Assembly: GCF_016907655.1 (NCBI RefSeq)
Contig: NZ_JAFBCL010000001.1
Span: 6,234,001-6,298,000 of the forward strand
Length of the DNA: 64,000 bases
Direction: 5' to 3'
From: Saccharothrix algeriensis
GTDB taxonomy: Bacteria; Actinomycetota; Actinomycetes; Mycobacteriales; Pseudonocardiaceae
The translations under genes and the position numbers were made by a program. Position 1 is the first letter of the stretch. Every line of letters starts with the position of its first letter. Of the stretch, positions 26,994 through 34,282 are shown one piece after another. The notes under the pieces were generated by a model that saw nothing but the letters and a program-made list of their open reading frames with translations, was not told the DNA's origin and ran no database searches.

Positions 26994-27770
26994 GTGGAGA
27001 TGGACGGCAAGGTAGCGGTGGTCACCGGTGGCAGCAGGGGCATCGGCAGGCGGGTCGTCGAGCGGTTCCTCGACGAGGGCGCGTCGGTGGTGTTCAGCGG
27101 CCGGGACGGGGCGACGGGGGAGCGGACCCGCAAGGAGCTCGACGCCGGGGACCGGGTGGTGTTCGCCCAGGGCGACGTGACCCTCCGGCAGGACGCCGAG
27201 CGGATGGTCGACGCGGCCGTCGAGCACTACGGCCGGCTGGACGTGCTGGTCAACAACGCCGGGGGGATGCCGGGCTTCGGCCTGGTGGCCGACACCGACG
27301 ACGCGGTCTGGCACGACACGCTCGCGGTCAACCTGCACGCGGTGTTCTACGTGACGCGCCGCGCGCTGGCGCACCTGGCGCCGCAGAAGTCGGGCCGGAT
27401 CATCACCATCTCGTCCATCTCGGGCAAGCAGGGCGACCCCGGCCTCGGGGCCTACGCCACCGCCAAGCACGCCGTGATCGGCCTGACCAAGGTCGTGGCG
27501 CGCGAGGTCGGGCCGCTGGGCATCACGGCGAACTGCATCTGCCCGGGGCTGGTGATGACCGACCTGATCCGCGACCGGGGCCCGGTCGCGGCGCAGGTGC
27601 TGGGCGTGACCTACGACCAGCTCGTGGGCGCGTTCGCGGCCAAGGCCGCGACCGGGCGGGCGACCACCGTCGACGAGGTGGCCGCGATGGCGGTGCTGCT
27701 GTCGTCGGAGGCGGGCGCCGGGATCACCGGGGCCGCGCTGGCGGTGGACGGCGGCGTGACCTCCTGCTGA
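26994..27770 (+). CDS. SDR-family ketoreductase
   Basis: GTG 26994 has GGAGG at 26981-26985 with 8-base spacing; ATG 27000 is the alternative. 258 residues, the full length of a classical SDR. Cofactor motif TGGSRGIG, NNAG, catalytic Ser in ISSISG, Tyr and Lys in YATAKHAV, C-terminal GAALAVDGG. It resembles FabG and type II PKS ketoreductases. Encoded 35 bp after the FabL-KS-CLF-KR-DH gene, so presumably the last gene of that operon. It may reduce a keto group the synthase leaves, or act after chain release (inference). Confidence 0.88.
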   Translation: MEMDGKVAVVTGGSRGIGRRVVERFLDEGASVVFSGRDGATGERTRKELDAGDRVVFAQGDVTLRQDAERMVDAAVEHYGRLDVLVNNAGGMPGFGLVADTDDAVWHDTLAVNLHAVFYVTRRALAHLAPQKSGRIITISSISGKQGDPGLGAYATAKHAVIGLTKVVAREVGPLGITANCICPGLVMTDLIRDRGPVAAQVLGVTYDQLVGAFAAKAATGRATTVDEVAAMAVLLSSEAGAGITGAALAVDGGVTSC

Positions 27771-28249
27771 CGCGCGGCGGGGCGACCGGGTCCCGCGCGG
27801 GACCCGGCCACCCCGGCGCGGGACCGCCCTTCCCGTGCCGGGACCCGCCCGCGCGCTGGACCGCCCGCGCGCTGGACCGCCTCCGCGCTGGGCTGCCCCT
27901 GCGCCAAGACCCCCGTGCGCCAAGACCTCCGCGCGCCAGGCCACCCGCGCGCCAGGCCACCCGCGCGCCAGGACCGCCTGCGCGCTGGGGCTGCCCCTCC
28001 CGTGCCGGGACCCCCGCGCCGGGGCCGGTCCGGGCGCACCGGGTATTCGGGCCCCTGCCACGTGGTCCGTCCACTGAGGACGGTTCCGCGTCGCGGGCGG
28101 GCGGGTCCGCTGGTGAGGCGGTCGCCGCGCGCCGCGGCGGTGGCCGGCCGGCGGGCGGGGCGCGGTGTGAACATCGGGCAACGGCCTTGTCCGCGGCCCG
28201 GTCGCAGGGCGAACCTCGGGTTCCGCACCACCTATCGGGAGGAATGGAC
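27771..28249. repeat. intergenic tract with degenerate 16-17-bp tandem repeats
   Basis: This 479-bp gap has no convincing gene. Between about 27846 and 28000 it holds runs such as CCCGCGCGCTGGACCG (two copies) and CCGCGCGCCAGGCCAC (three variants). A CCCGTGCCGGGACCC segment occurs on both sides of the repeats (about 27834 and 28000). It marks the end of the synthase locus. Nothing in it resembles a known element. Confidence 0.6.
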
Positions 28250-28858
28250 ATGCCGCAGTCGCGAAGGCGCGGGAGGACCCGTCGCGGGGTGTTCGCGGGC
28301 GTGCTGGCCGCGGGGCTGGCCGTCGCGGGCCTCCTGCTGGTGGCGTTGTCGCAGGGCGCCCTGGCGGCGTCGTTCGCCGTGTCGGGGACGAGTTTCAAGA
28401 TTTCCGCGGATCGCTTGGAGGGCACCGGTTTCGTGCAGTTCGGCGGGGCGGACGGCGGACCGGAGGGGTCGCACCCGGTGGCCACCAGCGCCTTCCGCAC
28501 CGTCGTCATCGACAACTTCTGCCAGTCGGTGACGCTGCGCTCGCTGCCGGTGGTGGGCGACGTGACCCTGCGCATCGCCTCCCCCGGCGAGGAGGGCATG
28601 GTCGCGAACGACATCGTGCTCGGTGTGGAGCGGCTCAGCGGCGACCTGACCCTGGTGAACCCGCAGATCGGCGTGGACGCCGGGCAGGTGTCGAAGGGAC
28701 CGCCCGGGGTGGTCGGCCTGCCCGGCGGGTTCGCCCAGCAGGCGGACGCGGCCACGATCGTCGGGATGCGGCAGACGGCGTGGAGCGCCACGGCCTACAC
28801 GCTGCGCCTGAAGAACTCCCTGCTGACCCTCCACGACGGAGGTGGCGAGTGCTACTGA
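28250..28858 (+). CDS. DUF6230 family exported protein
   Basis: ATG 28250 is chosen over ATG 28244 because GGGAGG at 28237-28242 would be too close to the latter. 202 residues. An Arg-rich N-terminus is followed by one hydrophobic helix (VFAGVLAAGLAVAGLLLVAL) and an extracellular beta-rich domain starting ASFAVSGTSFKISADRLEG. This layout and the neighbours match DUF6230, common in Streptomyces and relatives and sometimes annotated as cholesterol esterase without evidence. It is followed closely by DUF6114 and DUF5988 genes, the usual cassette. Likely a membrane-tethered surface protein; molecular function unknown. Confidence 0.85.
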   Translation: MPQSRRRGRTRRGVFAGVLAAGLAVAGLLLVALSQGALAASFAVSGTSFKISADRLEGTGFVQFGGADGGPEGSHPVATSAFRTVVIDNFCQSVTLRSLPVVGDVTLRIASPGEEGMVANDIVLGVERLSGDLTLVNPQIGVDAGQVSKGPPGVVGLPGGFAQQADAATIVGMRQTAWSATAYTLRLKNSLLTLHDGGGECY

Positions 28859-28883
28859 CACCGACGACGCGGGGGAGGGCCTG

Positions 28884-29795
28884 ATGGGCGCCGCGCGCGG
28901 GCGGGCGCGCCGGGCCTGGCGGGAGTTCGGGCACTGGCGCCGCGGCCGGCCGTTCACCGCCGGCGTGCTCCTGCTGCTGTCCGCCGCCCTGATCGCGCTC
29001 CCGCCGTACGCGACGTTCCGCGTGGGCGACGTGCTGATCTCGATCACCACGGTCGGGGGCGTGTCGGCGCTGCTGATCGGCGTGCTGCTCGCGGTGTGCG
29101 GCCTGTCGCTGTGGCTGCGCCCGCGGTTCCGGTTCGCCGCCGGCGTGGCGGCGGCGCTGCTGTCGCTGATCGCCCTGGTGGCGACCAACCTGGGCGGGTT
29201 CGTGGTCGGCACGCTGGCGGGGCTGACCGGGGCGGCGCTCGCCCTGGCCTGGACCGACCGGCCGCGCCCGCCCCGGCGGGTGGTGCGCCGCGGCGGCCCG
29301 GCCCTGCTCGTGGTGGTCGCCGTCGGGCTCGCGCCGGCCGCCGGCGCGGCGCCCCCGGCCGGCCGGGAGGCGGTGCCGCCCGCGCGGAGCTGGACGGCGA
29401 CGGCGAGCGCGGTGCGCCTGGAGGGCCTCGCCTACCACGGCGTCGTGCGGATCGTCGTCGACGGCCGGCCCACCAGGACCATGCGGTTCACCGCGCGCCA
29501 CGTCGAGGCCACCGACCCGACCCAGGTCGCCCGCCTGGGCAACGGCCGCGACCTGGTCATCACCACCGCGCCCGGCCGCACCGCCACGGCGACCGGCGCC
29601 GTCGAGCTGTTCGCCCTGCGGCTGACCGGGGTGGTCAGCGTGCTGGGCCTGGTCGGCATCCCCTTCGACCTCACCCCCGACCACCCACCACCCCTGGTGC
29701 CGCCCTCCCTGGTGCTGACCGACGTGACTGCGGTCAACGCGTGGACGAGCAGCGCGGCCCTGGCGGTGCCCGACGCGGAACTGGTGATCCGATGA
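28884..29795 (+). CDS. DUF6114 family membrane protein with exported C-terminal domain
   Basis: ATG 28884 follows GGAGGG (spacing 4); an upstream GTG at 28842 lacks a usable site. 303 residues. The first 130 residues hold about four membrane helices (FTAGVLLLLSAALIALP, ISITTVGGVSALLIGVLLA, AAALLSLIALVATNLGG, GTLAGLTGAALALA), the DUF6114 core. A fifth hydrophobic segment (PALLVVVAVGLAPAAGA) resembles a signal sequence and leads into a 150-residue extracytoplasmic beta-rich domain, so the protein may be a fusion of DUF6114 with an exported partner. Role unknown; always seen beside DUF6230 as far as I recall. Confidence 0.8.
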   Translation: MGAARGRARRAWREFGHWRRGRPFTAGVLLLLSAALIALPPYATFRVGDVLISITTVGGVSALLIGVLLAVCGLSLWLRPRFRFAAGVAAALLSLIALVATNLGGFVVGTLAGLTGAALALAWTDRPRPPRRVVRRGGPALLVVVAVGLAPAAGAAPPAGREAVPPARSWTATASAVRLEGLAYHGVVRIVVDGRPTRTMRFTARHVEATDPTQVARLGNGRDLVITTAPGRTATATGAVELFALRLTGVVSVLGLVGIPFDLTPDHPPPLVPPSLVLTDVTAVNAWTSSAALAVPDAELVIR

Positions 29796-29806
29796 AGGAA
29801 GAAGCC

Positions 29807-30013
29807 ATGCCCCAGCGCGTCCTGCTGGCCGGCGGTCCGTCCTACGTGGACCCCGCTCGGCGGACCTGCTTCGTCGACGACCTCGACCAGCCGTTCAAGC
29901 TGCCGTGCTACGGCGGCCACGAGCACTTCGCGTTCGCCGGGAGCTACGAGGTCGTGGACGGCCACCGGGTCGCGGTGATGCGCTGGCTCTACCGCACCGC
30001 CCTGGCGGAGTGA
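29807..30013 (+). CDS. DUF5988-like small protein
   Basis: ATG 29807 is favoured because AAGGAAG lies 5 bases upstream; ATG 29792 overlaps the previous stop (ATGA) and would add five residues. 68 residues. It opens MPQRVLLAGGPSYV, contains YGGHEHFAFAG and ends VAVMRWLYRTALAE, matching the pattern of DUF5988 (GGP near the start, GYEHF, RWxxRTxIAE at the end). These small proteins are frequent near regulatory and biosynthetic genes of actinomycetes; function unknown. Confidence 0.72.
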   Translation: MPQRVLLAGGPSYVDPARRTCFVDDLDQPFKLPCYGGHEHFAFAGSYEVVDGHRVAVMRWLYRTALAE

Positions 30014-30056
30014 CGGCCCGCCGACCCAGGTGGCCCCGACCCCGGGGGCGCGCCGC

Positions 30057-32492
30057 TCAGGCCGGGGCGTCGGTGGGCAGGTCGGCCCAGACGGTCTTGC
30101 GCCCGCCGCTGTTCTCCACGCCCCACCGCCTGCTCATGGCCTCGACCATGAGCAGGCCGCGGCCCCGGTACTTGCCCAGGGACGACGTGCCGGGGTGGGG
30201 CGTGGTGTGCGGGGTGGCGTCGTCGACCTCGACGCGCAGGACCGGCGGCGCGGGGGTCCGGCGCAGCCGCAGGGCGCGCGGCCCGCGCGCGTGCTCGTAG
30301 GCGTTGGTGACCAGCTCGGTGACGACCAGCTCGGCGTCGCCGATCACGTCCTGGTCCAGGCCGGCGAGGAACTCGCGGGTCCAGTTCCGCACCTCGGCCA
30401 GCGGCGGCCGCTCGGTGACGAGGTCGAACTCGCGCTGGTGGCCGTCGGCCGCGGCGGGCAGGGCGGTGAGGGCGAGCAGGGCCATGTCGTCGCGCAGCCG
30501 GTCGCCCCACCACCGCCGGGCCTCGACGAGCACGGCCTCGGCGATCGCGTCGGCGGGGCGGTCGGCGCCGGCGCGCAGCGGGGTGGCGGCGAGGATCGCG
30601 GCGATGTCCTCGACGTCGCGCTGCCGGTAGCCGCCCGCGCCCTCGGTGAACCCGTCGGTGTAGAGCACCAGCGTGTCGCCGGGGTGCAGCGCCGCTTCCG
30701 CCACCTCGTGCCGCACCTCGTCCAGCACCCCGAGCACGGGCCCGCCCACGGCCAGCGGCGTGGTGCGGCCGTCGCCGCGGCGGAGCAGGGGCAGCGGGTG
30801 GCCCGCGGAGGCGACCCGCAGGCGGGCGGGGTGCTCGGAGGTGTCCAGCACCGCGTAGACCAGCGTGCAGAACGGGCTGCTCTGGCGCAGCAGCGCCTGG
30901 TTGACCAGTGACAGGACGTGGGCGGGTTCGGTGCTGTGCTGGGCCGCGGTCCACAGCGTGTGGCGCACCAGCCCGGTGACGGCGGCGGCCTTCGGCCCCT
31001 TGCCGCAGACGTCGCCCAGCACGAGCACGTGGCGCCCGTCGGGCGTGCTGTAGGCGTCGTAGAAGTCCCCGCCGATCTGGTCGTCGTGGCCGAAGGGGTG
31101 GTAGCGGGCGGCGAGGTCGAAGCCGGGCAGCTCGGGCAGGTGGGGAGGCAGCAGCGGGCGCTGCAGCGCCTCGGCGGTGCCGCGCAGCCTGCGCAGCAGC
31201 AGGTCCTGCCGGATGCCGACGGCGATCTGGTCCGCGACGCCCTCCAGCGTGGTCAGCGCGTCCTGGCTGAGGTGGTGGGCGGTGGTCAGCAGCAGCACGC
31301 CCATGAGCCGGCCGCCGAACACCAGGGGGTAGCCGGCCAGGCGGACCGCCCGGTCCCCGGCGCCGTCGGCGTGGCCGTGCGGCGGGTTGTCCAGGTGCGG
31401 GCGCTGCCGCGCCGCGATCTCCGCGACGACCGTCCCGGCGGGCTCCCGGCCGCCGTGCCCGTCGTCGGGGTGCGGGCAGTCCCCGGCCTCGGCCGCGTGG
31501 GTCAGCCGCGCGCCGCGCGGCCCGACGGTCCAGATGTGCGCGCAGACCGCGTCCAGGTGGCTCGCGACGGCCTGCGCGCAGCGGTGCAGGTGCTGCGCCA
31601 GCTCGCCCGGCGCGGTCATGGCCGCGGCGACGTCCGCGGTGAGCAGGGCGTGCTGGGTGCGCTCCGCCAGCCGGCGCTGCGCGAGCACCGCGGCGGTGAC
31701 GTCCTCGACGAGCAGGAGCGTGCGCTCGACCCCCTGCGCGTCGATCACCCGTTGGGTGGCCAGCCGCAGGACCTGCGCCGCTCCGGCGCGGTCGACGCGC
31801 TCCACCGCCTTCTCCGCCGGGCCCCGCGCGGACAGCAGCGCGCGCAGCCCGTCGTGGACGGCCGCCGGGAACAGCGCGCTCAGCGGCAGGCCGAGCGAGG
31901 CGGGCTCGGCCAGGCCCAGCACGTCCGCGGCCCGGTGGTTCCAGGCCGTCAGCGCCCCGGCGTCGTCCACCACGACGGCCCCGATCGGGGCCTCGGCGAA
32001 CAGCCGGCCGAACAGCCGGTCGCCGACCTGCCGGACGATCGCCGCGCCGCTGTCCAGCCGCCGCTGGGCGGCGGCGCGCAGGGCGGTGTAGGCCCGCCGC
32101 CTGCCCAGGGAGCCCAGCGCCTCGCGCAGCACGTCGGGGAGCCGGTCGTCGGAGCCGGCGGGCAGGTGGCGGGCCTGGTCGGCGGAGAACAGCAGCGGCA
32201 GCATCGCCGTGCGGCCCGCGGCGCCCGGCGCGGACAGCACGAGGACCGCCACGTTCACCCCGTCCGGCCGCAGGGCGTGCACCAGCCCGACGGGCGCGGG
32301 CAGCTCCCCGCCGACCACGACGACGACGGGGCGCCCCCCGGACCGGGCCTCGTCCGCGCGGGCGAGCAGCTCCGCCACGTCCGCGGGGACGACCTCGGCC
32401 TCGTCGCCCAGGGCCGCCCGCAACTCCGGACCGACCTCCGCGGCGGTGCCGATCAGCAGGACGAGGGGGCAGGTGGGGGCCACGTCAGTCAC
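30057..32492 (-). CDS. PAS-GAF-SpoIIE phosphatase-HATPase multidomain regulator
   Basis: Start GTG 32492 overlaps the stop of the acyl-CoA dehydrogenase gene (GTGACTGA); the ATG at 32525 lies inside that gene. 811 residues. Order: an N-terminal 150-residue receiver-like domain without an obvious phosphoryl Asp; PAS about 165-285 (APIGAVVVDDAGALTAWNHRA); GAF about 295-455; SpoIIE/PP2C phosphatase about 475-680 with metal Asp motifs IGGDFYDAY, LGDVCGKG and YTDGFTE; and an HATPase/anti-sigma kinase domain about 690-805 (ELVTNAYEHA). It should both phosphorylate and dephosphorylate anti-sigma antagonists in a partner-switching pathway (family knowledge). A STAS protein that could be such a partner is encoded at 62647-63051. 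Confidence 0.92.
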   Translation of the reverse strand: MTDVAPTCPLVLLIGTAAEVGPELRAALGDEAEVVPADVAELLARADEARSGGRPVVVVVGGELPAPVGLVHALRPDGVNVAVLVLSAPGAAGRTAMLPLLFSADQARHLPAGSDDRLPDVLREALGSLGRRRAYTALRAAAQRRLDSGAAIVRQVGDRLFGRLFAEAPIGAVVVDDAGALTAWNHRAADVLGLAEPASLGLPLSALFPAAVHDGLRALLSARGPAEKAVERVDRAGAAQVLRLATQRVIDAQGVERTLLLVEDVTAAVLAQRRLAERTQHALLTADVAAAMTAPGELAQHLHRCAQAVASHLDAVCAHIWTVGPRGARLTHAAEAGDCPHPDDGHGGREPAGTVVAEIAARQRPHLDNPPHGHADGAGDRAVRLAGYPLVFGGRLMGVLLLTTAHHLSQDALTTLEGVADQIAVGIRQDLLLRRLRGTAEALQRPLLPPHLPELPGFDLAARYHPFGHDDQIGGDFYDAYSTPDGRHVLVLGDVCGKGPKAAAVTGLVRHTLWTAAQHSTEPAHVLSLVNQALLRQSSPFCTLVYAVLDTSEHPARLRVASAGHPLPLLRRGDGRTTPLAVGGPVLGVLDEVRHEVAEAALHPGDTLVLYTDGFTEGAGGYRQRDVEDIAAILAATPLRAGADRPADAIAEAVLVEARRWWGDRLRDDMALLALTALPAAADGHQREFDLVTERPPLAEVRNWTREFLAGLDQDVIGDAELVVTELVTNAYEHARGPRALRLRRTPAPPVLRVEVDDATPHTTPHPGTSSLGKYRGRGLLMVEAMSRRWGVENSGGRKTVWADLPTDAPA

Positions 32493-33645
32493 CCAGTAGG
32501 GGTTCACCGAGCAGGGACTTGCCAACCCACACCCGCAGCACGTCGGTGATCGGGGACATCACGTGCGCGGCGCGGGCGTCGCGCAGCAGGCGGTGCAGCG
32601 CCGAGTCGCCGGAGTAGCCGCGCCCACCGGTCAGGGTCAGCGCGTCGTTGACCACCGCCTCCGCGGTCTCCGCGACCTCGGCCTTGGCCGAGCACAGCGC
32701 CGCCAGGGCGTCGGGCTCGCCCGCCTCCCCCGTCGCGGCGGCGTGGTGCAGCAGCCGCCGGGTCCGCTCCACCCGGGCCCACATGACGCCCAGCCGGTGC
32801 TGGACCAGCGGCTGGGCGGCCAGCGCCCGGCCGCTGTGGGCGTGCCGGCGGGCCGTGACGTGCGCGCGGGCCTCGTCCAGCGCCGCGGCGGCCACCCCCA
32901 GGTAGGTGCCCGCCATGGCCATCAGGAAGTAGGGGGCCACGACGGAGAACACGTACCAGATCTCGTCGCCCGGCTCGCCCAGCAGCTGCCGGCGGTCGAC
33001 CTCCACGCCCGCCAGCTCCAGGGTCCGCGACTCGTTGCCCCGCATCCCGAAGCCGTGCCACGGCGCGCCCCACGCCAGGCCGGGGGTGTCGGCGTCGACC
33101 ACGGCGCAGGAGAACTCGCCGGGCGGCGCGCCCGGGTCGGTCGCGACGGTGGAGATGACGTAGGAGTCGGCGTGGCCGCCGTTGGTGACGAAGCTCTTGG
33201 CGCCGGTCAGGCGCAGCCCGTCCGCGCCGCTGCTCTCCATGCGGGTCCGGGGCAGCCAGAACTCGCCGCCGACCCCCGGCTCGGACAGCGCCAGGGTCGT
33301 CAGGTGCCGCCCCTCCGCGATCGGGGCGAGGTAGCGCTCCCGGTGGGAGTCGGTGGCCTTGGCGGCGATCACCGCGGAGCCGACCAGGTGCATCCCGAAG
33401 CAGATCGACGTCGACGCGCAGGCCCGGCCGGTCGCCTCGCCGACCTGGGCGACCGCCGACAGCCCCTGGCCCATCCCGCCGAACCGCTCGGGCACCACCA
33501 GGCCGCCCAGCGCGGCGCGCAGCGCGGCCACCCCCTCGGCGGGCCACCGCTTCTCCTCGTCCACGGCCGCGGCCTGCGGGGCCAGGACGTCCCGGGCGAT
33601 CTCCCTGGCCAGGAACACCGCCTTGCTCAGTTCGGTCCGGGTCAC
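32485..33645 (-). CDS. acyl-CoA dehydrogenase
   Basis: GTG 33645 with GGAGG upstream; 386 residues, the normal family length. Conserved features: LALSEPGVGGEF (FAD/substrate region), GAKSFVTNG, FGMRGNESRTLEL, LTGGRGYSGDSALHRLLRDARA near the C-terminus. The usual catalytic Glu position in the C-terminal part is not certain by eye. It catalyses alpha,beta-dehydrogenation of an acyl-CoA thioester with FAD, passing electrons to ETF (family knowledge). It overlaps the downstream SpoIIE-type regulator gene by 8 bp, an unusual pairing of a metabolic enzyme and a stress regulator. Possibly tied to the fatty-acyl theme of the locus, but no further evidence. Confidence 0.92.
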   Translation of the reverse strand: MTRTELSKAVFLAREIARDVLAPQAAAVDEEKRWPAEGVAALRAALGGLVVPERFGGMGQGLSAVAQVGEATGRACASTSICFGMHLVGSAVIAAKATDSHRERYLAPIAEGRHLTTLALSEPGVGGEFWLPRTRMESSGADGLRLTGAKSFVTNGGHADSYVISTVATDPGAPPGEFSCAVVDADTPGLAWGAPWHGFGMRGNESRTLELAGVEVDRRQLLGEPGDEIWYVFSVVAPYFLMAMAGTYLGVAAAALDEARAHVTARRHAHSGRALAAQPLVQHRLGVMWARVERTRRLLHHAAATGEAGEPDALAALCSAKAEVAETAEAVVNDALTLTGGRGYSGDSALHRLLRDARAAHVMSPITDVLRVWVGKSLLGEPLLGD

Positions 33646-34282
33646 CGACGCCTCCGCACTCCGCTCGCACCGATCGGCGCATCAGGGTGCAGACGCGCCG
33701 GCAGAGCCTAACCAGGGCGCCCGCGCCGCGGTCACCCGGATCTCCGGCCCCCGTTGCCGCCGGGCGGTGGGGTCGCGCCCCACCGCGCCGCCGATTTCCG
33801 CGCCACCCGCCCGCCGGTGATTCCGAACAGGCGGTGTGAAAGGGCGCGGCGCATTAGCCTGACGCTGTCGCGAATTGTTCCGCGGTCCTCCGGGGCGCCG
33901 GGCCGGCGTTCGGGGCCGGGGCGCTGCCCGGCTGTGCCGGGCCCATCGGCCCTGCACCGGCCGGAATCCGGTGCGAACCGGTTCCGAACCGCGTCTCACC
34001 GGCCCTGGCCTGGGCTGGACGTGACCGTAGAAATCGGGCGCCGTCACCCGGGAAGAGCACTGCCCGCACCACCGGTGCCTTAACACGATTTCTGCGTCAC
34101 ACCGCCGGCGGCTGGTTCTGCCCACCCGGGTCGGAGATGCTTTTCGCTACGTTTCCGCGCCGGGACGCCGCGTTCCGCCGACAGCGGTCCGCGGCACCGC
34201 GCCGAACCGATTCGCGAGCAGCGCCCGATGTCGTGCCGCATCGTCCGGGCGCGCTCTGGCAAACGACCTCGTTGGAGGGTCC
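33646..34282. other. divergent intergenic region
   Basis: This 637-bp gap lies between the acyl-CoA dehydrogenase gene (minus) and the VWA/Calx-beta gene (plus). A perfect 10-bp palindrome GAACCGGTTC is at 33975-33984. No gene with credible codon use is present on either strand, and no promoter stands out. It probably contains both promoters. Confidence 0.5.

Noticed and set aside
33646-34282. Small genes in the gap before the VWA protein
   Set aside because: Frames on both strands have poor codon bias and no ribosome sites.
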